DNA of 20,594 bases from Microbacteriaceae bacterium. Its GTDB lineage: Bacteria > Actinomycetota > Actinomycetes > Actinomycetales > Microbacteriaceae. The DNA is taken from positions 1 through 20,594 of the forward strand of contig JAKONM010000006.1 in NCBI GenBank assembly GCA_022701925.1, written 5' to 3'. Under the pieces are notes generated by a model that did no database searches, was not told the origin of the DNA, and worked only from the letters and a program-made list of their open reading frames with translations. A program made the translations under genes and the position numbers. Positions 13,482 through 19,342 of this stretch are shown here, piece after piece; positions within the stretch are counted from its first letter, which is position 1, and every line of letters starts with the position of its first letter.

Positions 13482-14260
13482 GGGCGCAGGGTCAGGTGGA
13501 GCCGATGGGCGGTGACGACGGTCGCGAGCCAGCCGGCACCGGCCGCCCAACCCGTGAGCACGTCGGTGAACCAGTGGGCGCCGAGGAGCACGCGGCTGAG
13601 TCCCACGGTCGCGGTCGCGGCGGTCGCCACCGCCGCGGTCGCGATCTGCGGCGCGTTCTGCCGCTGCTCGAGCATCAGCAGGTAGGCGAGCGTGCCCGCG
13701 ACGACCGTGGCGTTCAGCGTGTGCCCGCTCGGGAACGAGGGGGAGTGCTCGAAGGGCGGGATCGCGTCGCGCCGCGGCGGTCGGTGCCGGTCGACGACGC
13801 CCTTGCCGCCCAGGGTCATCAGCACGGACCCGGCACCCGCGGCTGCGACCGTGACGACCGGCAGCGGGTCGCGGGCCCGCAGCGACAGCGTCGTGCCCGC
13901 GGCGGCGGCCAGGACCGGCATGCCGATCGGGCCGAACAGGTGGGCGATGGCGGCGGCGGCGCCGTTCGGCAGCGGGCCCCGTGCGCGCTTCGCCCGGGCC
14001 AGCACCGGCCGATCGAGCCGGGCGATGCCGTCCTGGTCGGCGACGGCGTCGTAGAGGAACGTCGTCGCCCAGACCCCCGCGACCGCGATCGCGCCGCCGA
14101 TCGCGAGCGTCGTCGCGACCGCCAGGGGCTCGTTGCGGCGCTCGGCCAGCCGCCGGTGCGCCTCGACCAGCCGTCGGCCGCCTCGGGACCGCCACTCCGT
14201 GACGTCCCTGCGGCCGACCGACCGTCTCACGGCGTCCGACGCCTCGGGCGATCTGCTCAT
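13478..14260 (-). CDS. PAP2-family phosphatase, membrane
   Basis: A 260-residue integral membrane phosphatase with all three PAP2 signature blocks: K-x6-RP at Lys153 to Pro161 (KGVVDRHRP), PSGH at 177-180, and SR-x5-H-x3-D at 222-233 (SRVLLGAHWFTD). The histidines act as nucleophile support and base in hydrolysis of lipid phosphates. About five or six hydrophobic helices surround the sites, preceded by a polar, basic N-terminus of about 45 residues. Likely substrates are undecaprenyl pyrophosphate, phosphatidate or other prenyl phosphates. ATG at 14260 has GGGAGG 8 nt upstream. It reads in the same direction as the sulfotransferase-like gene behind it, with 128 bases between them. Confidence 0.9.
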   Translation of the reverse strand: MSRSPEASDAVRRSVGRRDVTEWRSRGGRRLVEAHRRLAERRNEPLAVATTLAIGGAIAVAGVWATTFLYDAVADQDGIARLDRPVLARAKRARGPLPNGAAAAIAHLFGPIGMPVLAAAAGTTLSLRARDPLPVVTVAAAGAGSVLMTLGGKGVVDRHRPPRRDAIPPFEHSPSFPSGHTLNATVVAGTLAYLLMLEQRQNAPQIATAAVATAATATVGLSRVLLGAHWFTDVLTGWAAGAGWLATVVTAHRLHLTLRP

Positions 14261-14275
14261 GTCCTGAACCTCCCA

Positions 14276-14306
14276 CGTCGTCCTGTGCGCTGGAGCGAGG
14301 ACGACG
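14276..14306 (-). terminator. 9-bp hairpin between the sulfotransferase-like and PAP2 genes
   Basis: CGTCGTCCT (14276-14284) and AGGACGACG (14298-14306) pair perfectly around a 13-nt loop. The structure lies 83 bases beyond the sulfotransferase-like stop. Its edge is one base from the PAP2 ribosome site (complement of 14269-14274). It could be a terminator, an attenuator or a translational control hairpin. Confidence 0.4.
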
Positions 14307-14388
14307 GCAGCGCACCCGAGCGGACGGAGGCCGCGACGTCCACACCGGGGGCCCGGAGGTCGCAGTCGACGCTCGCAGACCGACCGGA

Positions 14389-15561
14389 TCAGTGGCCGGC
14401 CAGCCGGCTCCGCACGCGGCTGGCGACCCGTCTGACCGCGTGGCCCACGAGCTCCGTGGTGCGCATGTCGTCGATCGCGTGCACCGGGGCGGCGTGCTTG
14501 ATGCGGGAGAAGGACGGCATGCCGTCGCCGGCCGCGAGCATCATGCCGAGCAGCAGCTCGGCGGCCACCTCGGTGTCCACGGCGTCGGGCTCCTCGACGA
14601 ACGGCACGGGGGTGCGGCTCGGCTCGGTGAGCGCCTGCAGATCGCCCACCACCCGCACCCCGGCGTCGAGCAGGTCGCGGTTCATCTCGGCGGCGATCGC
14701 GCCGGCCCGCTCAGCCGCCCAGCGGGGCACCTCGATGCGGCTGTCGGCGCGCAGCAGGTCCGGTCGCTGCCGCAGGTGGCGGACGGCGCCGAACTCGACC
14801 ACGGCCGCCTGCACGTCCGCGGACGCTCCGGGCTGGTCCGAGAAGCGTCCGTTGAAGTGCCGGATCACCTCCGTGGTGCCGAAGCCGAGGGAGACGTTGT
14901 CGGAGCGCGGGTCGGGCACGAGGGTGCCCTCGGGCAGCCCGGTCAGCCGCTCGAAGGTGCGCAGCACGAAGTCGCGGGGTGCCGCCGCCAGCGACACGAC
15001 GGTGACGTTGTCGGTGCCGACCAGCGCGCCCCACCGCCGCGCGAGCACGTCGATGCGGCTCTTCCTGAGGAAGGCGGGCTGCGCCGCGGGCTCCCGATCG
15101 GCCGCGTTCAGGTTCGCCTCCAGCCACGCGCCGTAGGCCTGCCGGCTGCCGAGCTGCACGTGCTGCTGCCAGGAGGAGGACAGCATGTCGACCAGCGGAC
15201 GCATCGTGATGACGACGTGGGTGCGGTCGGCGCCCAGGCCCTCGATCGCCCGGGCGGCGCCGACGTCGTCGGCCCGCGCGAAGGTCTCGCTGGAGATCAC
15301 GACGCGCTTCGCGTCGCTGTCGTGCACCTCCTTGAGCAGCCGCGGCCAGGCCTCCACGCCCTGGGTGTGCCCGGCGATCCGCTTCCCCGTGGCGACGGCG
15401 CCGGCTGCCGCGCGCGCCTGCGACCCGCGGCCCGCGTAGTGCACGCCGTGCGGCTTCAGCGCCTCCCGGTTGTGGTGGAACCCGCTCTGCAGCGCGGTCG
15501 TGCCGGTCTTCGCGGGTCCGATGTGCAGCAGTCGGGTGCCTTCGGGCAGGAGCAGGGACAC
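14389..15561 (-). CDS. Sulfotransferase-like P-loop protein
   Basis: A 390-residue protein with the PAPS-sulfotransferase fold. The 5'-phosphosulfate loop is LLHIGPAKTGTT (residues 11-22), followed by the usual helix ALQSGFHHNREAL. The 3'-phosphate site is near ITMRPLVDMLSSSWQQHV, where the Arg and Ser residues are conserved in the family. The C-terminal third is less conserved. The acceptor, a glycan, lipid or secondary metabolite, is unknown. GTG at 15561 is chosen because GGAGG lies 6 nt upstream; the ATG at 15594 overlaps that site and has no ribosome site of its own. It is divergent from the GNAT gene and no sulfate-activation genes are nearby. Confidence 0.8.
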   Translation of the reverse strand: MSLLLPEGTRLLHIGPAKTGTTALQSGFHHNREALKPHGVHYAGRGSQARAAAGAVATGKRIAGHTQGVEAWPRLLKEVHDSDAKRVVISSETFARADDVGAARAIEGLGADRTHVVITMRPLVDMLSSSWQQHVQLGSRQAYGAWLEANLNAADREPAAQPAFLRKSRIDVLARRWGALVGTDNVTVVSLAAAPRDFVLRTFERLTGLPEGTLVPDPRSDNVSLGFGTTEVIRHFNGRFSDQPGASADVQAAVVEFGAVRHLRQRPDLLRADSRIEVPRWAAERAGAIAAEMNRDLLDAGVRVVGDLQALTEPSRTPVPFVEEPDAVDTEVAAELLLGMMLAAGDGMPSFSRIKHAAPVHAIDDMRTTELVGHAVRRVASRVRSRLAGH

Positions 15562-15845
15562 GGGAGACCTCCGATGTCGACGGCCTACCAGCATGGGGCG
15601 GCGCGAGCACGGACCGGCTGATCCGGTACGGATTCAAGCGCTTCTCACGGGCTGCGCCGGGGCGCGCCTCCGACACTGCGGCAGCACCCCCCCCGAGGTT
15701 CGACGCAGTGCGCATCGATCGAGCCCGATCTGCTCGATCCGCGAGGTTCCAGCGGCTGTGCGTGCAGTCGCCGGCGGCAACCGAGGCCCACCACGACCGC
15801 GTGGAACGCTTCGGCGGCGACGCCCCGTCGTGCGACGCTGCCCCG
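15562..15845. other. Intergenic region with inverted and direct repeats, no gene
   Basis: These 284 bases separate the divergent sulfotransferase-like and GNAT genes. They hold ATCCG-GTA-CGGAT (15621-15633), GATCGAG-N9-CTCGATC (15717-15739), a direct repeat CGAGGTTC (15694-15701 and 15742-15749, 48 bp apart) and a run of eight C at 15687-15694. TTGAAT on the minus strand (15637-15632) is a possible -35. No open frame with a ribosome site is convincing. The repeats may be operators but have no adjacent regulator. Confidence 0.4.
15834..15839 (+). promoter_or_regulatory. -10-like element before the GNAT gene
   Basis: GACGCT ends 6 nt before ATG at 15846, the same placement as at the other SD-less genes here. 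No clear -35 is seen. Confidence 0.3.
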
Positions 15846-16412
15846 ATGTTCCACCACGCGTTCGGCGCCGCCGCGCAGCTGCGTCCCCTGGAGGTCTGGC
15901 ACGCCGAGGAGTTCGCCGCACACATGGACCGTGCCCGCGAGCACATCCGGCCCTGGGTGGGTCCGGCCTTCGTCACCGACTCCGTCGAGGGCGCGGCGGC
16001 CGTGCTGTCGCGCTACGCGGCCTCGGCCGCCGCGGACGGCGCTCGGCTGTACGGCATCTGGTCGGACGGGCGCCTGGTGGGCGGCGTCATGTTCGTCGCC
16101 TTCAGCGCCGCGGCCGGGGTGTGCGAGATCGGCTGCTGGCTCGAGCCGGCGGGGGAGGGGCGGGGGCTGGTCACCCGCGCATCGGCCCTGCTGGTGGACT
16201 GGGCGCTGCTCGAACGCGGGCTGCACCGCGTCGAGTGGCGGTGCCGAGCGGACAACGTCCGCAGCGCCGCGGTGGCCGAGCGGTTGGGGATGACGCTCGA
16301 GGGCACCCTGCGCGGTGCGTGGCTGAACGGCGGAGCCTTCCACGACGAGCAGGTGTGGGCGCTGCTGCGATCCGATCACCCGGCTCGACGACCCGACGGC
16401 ATCCGGGCCTGA
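15846..16412 (+). CDS. GNAT-family acetyltransferase (RimJ/RimL-like)
   Basis: A 188-residue N-acetyltransferase. It opens with LRPLEVWHAEEFAAHMDRAREHI, typical of the RimJ/RimL group. It then has the acetyl-CoA region GCWLEPAGEGRGLVTRAS, followed by VEWRCRADNVRSAAVAERLGM and the closing LEGTLRGAWLNGG. Members acetylate ribosomal-protein N-termini, amino acids or small amines; the target is unknown. ATG at 15846 is chosen because conserved sequence begins just after it; the longer in-frame extension from 15708 overlaps repeats and is arginine-rich. There is no Shine-Dalgarno. Confidence 0.87.
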   Translation: MFHHAFGAAAQLRPLEVWHAEEFAAHMDRAREHIRPWVGPAFVTDSVEGAAAVLSRYAASAAADGARLYGIWSDGRLVGGVMFVAFSAAAGVCEIGCWLEPAGEGRGLVTRASALLVDWALLERGLHRVEWRCRADNVRSAAVAERLGMTLEGTLRGAWLNGGAFHDEQVWALLRSDHPARRPDGIRA

Positions 16413-16424
16413 CCGCCGACGGTC

Positions 16425-16450
16425 GACGACGCGCTCTGCGCATCGTCGTC
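16425..16450. terminator. Hairpin after the GNAT gene
   Basis: GACGACG (16425-16431) pairs with CGTCGTC (16444-16450). Inside, CGC and GCG (16432-16434 and 16438-16440) can add three pairs, with a 3-nt bulge and a 3-nt loop. It lies 12 bases past the GNAT stop and faces the end of the Ser-X-X gene at 16503, so it may serve both. Confidence 0.5.
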
Positions 16451-16502
16451 CGCCCGCGGCGGAGGCCTGCTCGGACCGCGATCGATCGCCCCGCGGCCGC
16501 AC

Positions 16503-16808
16503 TCAGGCGCTGAGGCCGAACGCCCGCAGCACGGTGGGCAGCACGGGGACGTCGCCGACGTGGCCGAAGCCGCCGATGCTGCCGATGGACAGCACCGACC
16601 CGATCGATCCGACCGAGAGCACGGAGAGGATCGAGCCGGCGGACGCGAGCGACGCGATGGACCCGCTGGAGGCTGCGGAGAAGGCCGAGAAGAACGAGGC
16701 GGCGGAGAACGCGGAGGCGGTGGACGTGCTGGAGAACGCCGAGGCCAGCGAGTGCGCGGACGCGAGCGAGGCGATGGAGCGGGTGCTGCGGACGGACGGG
16801 ATCGACAT
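16503..16808 (-). CDS. Ser-X-X triplet-repeat protein, unknown function
   Basis: A 101-residue protein with serine at residues 2, 5, 8 and so on to 77, that is 26 consecutive S-X-X triplets with no break. The second position is mostly Ile, Val, Leu or Ala and the third mostly Ala, Gly, Leu or Phe. Register serines use TCC and TCG, with AGC at residues 8 and 77, so the pattern is kept at protein level and is not a recent DNA repeat. Residues 78-101 form a different, Gly-rich then hydrophobic tail (GGFGHVGDVPVLP onward). There is no signal peptide, cysteine or transmembrane charge pattern. Triplet periodicity suggests a solenoid, a polyproline-II bundle or an assembling fibre. AAGGAG 6 nt before ATG and a strong promoter support expression. 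I do not recognise the family. Confidence 0.8.
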   Translation of the reverse strand: MSIPSVRSTRSIASLASAHSLASAFSSTSTASAFSAASFFSAFSAASSGSIASLASAGSILSVLSVGSIGSVLSIGSIGGFGHVGDVPVLPTVLRAFGLSA

Positions 16809-16824
16809 GAGGGACTCCTTCAGG

Positions 16825-16837
16825 TTGACAGTGTCAA
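16825..16837. promoter_or_regulatory. TetR operator, copy 1
   Basis: TTGACAGTGTCAA is a perfect odd-centred palindrome. It lies just downstream of the predicted leftward transcription start and 10 bases before the AAGGAG site of the Ser-X-X gene. Its core differs from copy 2 only at the centre base, and the copies are 40 bp apart, nearly four helical turns. Confidence 0.75.
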
Positions 16838-16848
16838 GCGGTGCGTCG

Positions 16849-16877
16849 AGCATGCGCCTGCGACTTGACACTGTCAA
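16849..16877 (-). promoter_or_regulatory. Promoter of the Ser-X-X gene
   Basis: On the minus strand TTGACA (16877-16872), a 17-nt spacer and CATGCT (16854-16849). The -35 is a perfect match. The predicted start, near 16842, leaves a leader of about 34 nt that contains operator copy 1 and AAGGAG. Confidence 0.6.
16865..16877. promoter_or_regulatory. TetR operator, copy 2, containing both -35 boxes
   Basis: TTGACACTGTCAA, extended by flanking C and G to a 15-bp palindrome (16864-16878). Its left half is a consensus TTGACA -35 box for the TetR gene and its right half, read on the other strand, is a consensus TTGACA for the Ser-X-X gene. Binding here would block both promoters at once. Confidence 0.75.
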
Positions 16878-16893
16878 GCCCGAGCGCGACGAT
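16865..16893 (+). promoter_or_regulatory. Leaderless promoter of the TetR gene
   Basis: TTGACA (16865-16870), a 17-nt spacer and GACGAT (16888-16893), then 6 nt to GTG at 16900. The geometry fixes both the promoter and the start codon. Confidence 0.6.
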
Positions 16894-16899
16894 GTTCCC

Positions 16900-17460
16900 G
16901 TGAGTTCGCCGACACCCTCCGACGCCCGCGAGGCGCTGCTCGCCGCCGCCCGTACGGAGCTGGAGGAGCACGGGCTCGGCGCGCTCGGGCTGCGCGCGGT
17001 CGCGCGGCGGGCGGGGCTCTCGCACGCGGCGCCGGGGTACTTCTTCGGCGACCGGGCCGGCATGCTCACCGCCCTGGCCACGACGGGCTTCCTCGAGCTG
17101 GCCGAGTCCCTCGAACGCGACTCGGCGACCGGCGACCGGCGACGGCTCGCGCGTCTGGGCGATCTCTACGTCGCCTTCGGCCTGCAGCACGGCGCGCTCT
17201 ACGACCTGATGTTCCACCGCGCCGTCCTCCGCCCCGACGACCCGCACCTGCAGGCCGCCCAGCAGCGCGCGATCGCTCCGCTGCTCCACTCGACCGGCGA
17301 GGGCGACTCCGTCGACGCCGTGCTGAGCTGGGCCCTCGTGCACGGCCTGGTCACGCTGGCCCGCGAGGGCGCGCTGCCCGTCGAGCAGGAGCTGCTGGCT
17401 CCGACCTTGAAGGCCATCACCGCGCGGCTCGCCGAGGCCCTGGAGTCGGGGCCTGCCTGA
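16900..17460 (+). CDS. TetR/AcrR-family regulator with WHG-type C-terminal domain
   Basis: A 186-residue repressor. Residues about 9-58 are the TetR DNA-binding domain: AREALLAAARTELEEHGLGAL, then the turn LRAVARRAGLSHAAPGYFFGDRAGML. The ligand-binding part ends in SWALVHGLVTLAREGAL, the WHG-type signature. GTG at 16900 is chosen because the helix-turn-helix begins soon after it and a leaderless promoter ends 6 nt before. The frame is open further upstream, but that stretch is the reverse of the Ser-X-X gene. It lies opposite the Ser-X-X gene across two palindromes with family-like architecture, so it probably represses that gene and itself. The ligand is unknown. Confidence 0.88.
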   Translation: MSSPTPSDAREALLAAARTELEEHGLGALGLRAVARRAGLSHAAPGYFFGDRAGMLTALATTGFLELAESLERDSATGDRRRLARLGDLYVAFGLQHGALYDLMFHRAVLRPDDPHLQAAQQRAIAPLLHSTGEGDSVDAVLSWALVHGLVTLAREGALPVEQELLAPTLKAITARLAEALESGPA

Positions 17461-17477
17461 CGGTCGGTCCCGACTCC
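17442..17477. terminator. 9-bp hairpin around the TetR stop codon
   Basis: GGAGTCGGG (17442-17450) pairs perfectly with CCCGACTCC (17469-17477), with the stop codon in the 18-nt loop. It lies between convergent TetR and SDR genes. The left arm is coding sequence. Confidence 0.45.
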
Positions 17478-17500
17478 CCGTTCCGCCGAGCCGGCGATGT

Positions 17501-18223
17501 TCAGCGCTTCAGGATCTCCTCCCGGACGACCTTGACGGGGTCGAGCCGCAGCCCGGGAGTGGCCACCGCCGCGGTCCTTCCGATCCAGGCGGTGTCGGCG
17601 ACCTGGTCGAGGAGCATCGCCGCGAGGTCGGCACGGGCCATGCCCGGCCCGTCGATGGTGGTGTCGGCGATCGCGTACCCGGTGCCCGGGTCGTTGCTGA
17701 GGCCGGGCGGGCGCACGATCGTCCAGTCGAGCCCGCTGGCGGTGACGATCTGCTCGAGCCGCAGCATGTCGTCGTAGAGCGTGCGGCTGAACGTGTTCCG
17801 CAGCAGGCGCATCAGGACCGTCTGCCCGAGACCTTTGCCGTGGACCTCCCTCGGGGCGCCCATCGAGGTCACGATGATCAGGCGCCGCAGCCCGGCCCGC
17901 CGCATCGCCTCCACGACGAGCCGCCCGCTGGCCGAGTAGACCTGCACGGGCCTCCACGTGTAGGCGGTGCCGATCGTGGAGACGACCGCATCGCAGCCGT
18001 CGAGCGCCGCGTCCATCGTCCTCTCGTCGGTCGCGTCGCCGCCGACGACGGTGAGGCGGTCGTGCTCGACCGGGAAGGACTCGGGCCGGCGGGTCAGGGC
18101 GGTCACCGCGAAGCCGCGGTCGAGGGCCTGCTGCACGACCAGTCGCCCGGTGGGCCCGTTGGCCCCGAGCACCAGCAGGCGCTGCGCCCGCTCGGGCCCG
18201 GACCCGCTCGGTGCGGCGGTCAC
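17501..18223 (-). CDS. NAD(P)-binding atypical SDR family protein
   Basis: A 240-residue single-domain Rossmann protein. The dinucleotide loop LLVLGANGPTG (residues 16-26) has the GxxGxxG form of atypical SDRs such as BLVRB-like and NmrA-like proteins. The next basic motif, TRRPES near 44-49, suggests NADPH preference. IIVTSMGAP (116-124) and LDWTIVRPPGL (165-175) are further family marks. There is no YxxxK catalytic pair, as is usual for this group. GTG at 18223 overlaps the TGA of the upstream PPOX-type gene in a GTGA junction, indicating translational coupling. A longer open frame upstream is arginine-rich and rejected. Role: probably a reductase or a redox-sensing protein. Confidence 0.85.
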   Translation of the reverse strand: MTAAPSGSGPERAQRLLVLGANGPTGRLVVQQALDRGFAVTALTRRPESFPVEHDRLTVVGGDATDERTMDAALDGCDAVVSTIGTAYTWRPVQVYSASGRLVVEAMRRAGLRRLIIVTSMGAPREVHGKGLGQTVLMRLLRNTFSRTLYDDMLRLEQIVTASGLDWTIVRPPGLSNDPGTGYAIADTTIDGPGMARADLAAMLLDQVADTAWIGRTAAVATPGLRLDPVKVVREEILKR

Positions 18224-18717
18224 AGCTCGACGGTGCCGTTGTCGATCGGGTCCCGCTTCGGGTTCCCGGTGACGGCGGCGCGCACGACGCCGGCGATGAA
18301 CCCGACGGTGCTGGTGGGCGCGTCCCAGTACTCGGCGCTGTCGGCGTGCACCTTGATCAGGGCGAGTCCGGGGGTGTCGACGCCGTCGGGGAACCAGGCC
18401 TTCAGCACGGGGGACCACAGCTGCTCGGCCTTCGCGCGGTCGTGCACGACCTCCGCCCGGCCGGAGAGGGAGGTCCAGGAGTGGCCCTTCTCGTCGGTGA
18501 AGGAGACGTTCACCGACGGCTCCTGACGGATCTGGGCGACCTTCGCGGAGTCGTCGTCGGCGAAGAACCAGAGGTCGCCGTCGAACTCGACCTCCTGCAG
18601 GCCCATGGGTCGGCTGACGTGCTTGCCGTCCGCGGTCATCGTGGTCAGCATCGCCGTCCTGGCCTCCCGCACCAGCTCGGTGACGTGCTTGCGGTCGTCG
18701 GTCGTGGAGTCGCTCAT
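18220..18717 (-). CDS. PPOX-fold (pyridoxamine 5'-phosphate oxidase-like, general-stress-protein-26-like) protein
   Basis: A 165-residue split-barrel flavin-binding-fold protein. The opening VREARTAMLTTMTADGKHVSRPMGLQEV and the strands DLWFFADDDSAKVAQI and VNVSFTDEKGHSWTSLSGRAEVV match the general-stress-protein-26 subgroup. The end YWDAPTSTVGFIAGVVRAAVTG is also typical. Such proteins bind FMN, FAD or F420 and are often stress-related; the reaction is unknown. AGAGGG 7 nt before ATG is a weak ribosome site. The gene is first in a coupled pair with the SDR protein, so the two may share a flavin and NADPH chemistry. It is divergent from a MarR gene. Confidence 0.87.
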   Translation of the reverse strand: MSDSTTDDRKHVTELVREARTAMLTTMTADGKHVSRPMGLQEVEFDGDLWFFADDDSAKVAQIRQEPSVNVSFTDEKGHSWTSLSGRAEVVHDRAKAEQLWSPVLKAWFPDGVDTPGLALIKVHADSAEYWDAPTSTVGFIAGVVRAAVTGNPKRDPIDNGTVEL

Positions 18718-18738
18718 CGCCGTGCCCTCTTCTCAGTA

Positions 18739-18750
18739 GCAGGAATCTGC
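18739..18750. promoter_or_regulatory. Weak inverted repeat, possible MarR operator
   Basis: GCAG-GAAT-CTGC lies in the 75-base gap between the PPOX and MarR genes. The arms are only 4 bp. It is the one symmetric element in this AT-richer patch, so it is a tentative operator. Confidence 0.25.
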
Positions 18751-18792
18751 AAGAAGAACGGTAGGGCCGCGACCTGACGGGAGGATGTGCGT

Positions 18793-19275
18793 GTGGTGGA
18801 CGCGGAGATGACCCAGGACGAGCTGGACGGCCTCCTGACCTGGAGCGTGGTGCGCGTCGCCCGACTCCTCGGGCAGCGCCTCACCGACCGGCTGGCCGCG
18901 CGCGGCCTCAACCCCATCCAGTTCGGCGTGCTCGCCCACCTCGCGATCGAGGTCGAGATGACGCAGGCGGACCTGGCCCGCTCCGTGCTGGTGCGCCCGC
19001 AGAGCGTCGCCCCGCTGCTCGACGGGCTCGAGGAGCGGGGGCTCATCGCGCGCACGGGCGACCGGTCGCGCGGACGCCGCAACCCCGTGAGGCTGACCGA
19101 GCAGGGCGGCCGGCTGCTGCGGGAGGTCCGCGGCATCGCGGTGGGCACGAACGACCTGACCGACATCGGGCTGGAGCCCGGCGAGAGCGCCGAGCTGAAC
19201 CGCCTGCTGCTGAAGGTGCTGCACGCGACTCAGGGCGGCCGCCCGGACGACGGCGACCAGCTCTGGAGCGTCTGA
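18793..19275 (+). CDS. MarR-family transcriptional regulator
   Basis: A 160-residue regulator with the MarR winged helix. A helix with LNPIQFGVLAHLAIEVEMTQADLA leads into the recognition region SVLVRPQSVAPLLDGLEERGL, then the wing ARTGDRSRGRRNPVRLTEQG. Start choice: GTG at 18793 lies 8 nt after GGGAGG (18779-18784). GTG at 18787 is too close to that site, and GTG at 18796 or ATG at 18808 are possible. It is divergent from the PPOX/SDR pair, which it probably regulates. The C-terminal 20 residues are polar and extend past the usual dimerisation helix. Confidence 0.87.
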   Translation: MVDAEMTQDELDGLLTWSVVRVARLLGQRLTDRLAARGLNPIQFGVLAHLAIEVEMTQADLARSVLVRPQSVAPLLDGLEERGLIARTGDRSRGRRNPVRLTEQGGRLLREVRGIAVGTNDLTDIGLEPGESAELNRLLLKVLHATQGGRPDDGDQLWSV

Positions 19276-19289
19276 GGGTCCGCACCGGT

Positions 19290-19327
19290 GAGCCCGCTGC
19301 GGCTCGCTCCGTGGACGGGGCGGGCTC
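19290..19327. terminator. 8-bp hairpin between convergent MarR and SulP genes
   Basis: GAGCCCGC (19290-19297) pairs perfectly with GCGGGCTC (19320-19327) around a 22-nt loop. It follows the MarR stop by 14 bases and the SulP stop by 15 or 22 bases on the other strand, depending on reading frame. Confidence 0.4.
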
Positions 19328-19342
19328 GTCGGCGTCGCGACA

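Noticed and set aside
16534..16899. Plus-strand frame continuous with TetR, reading as an acidic, Glu/Ala-rich N-terminal extension
   Set aside because: It is the reverse of the Ser-X-X gene, whose promoter, ribosome site and codon pattern are better. The leaderless promoter places the TetR start at 16900.
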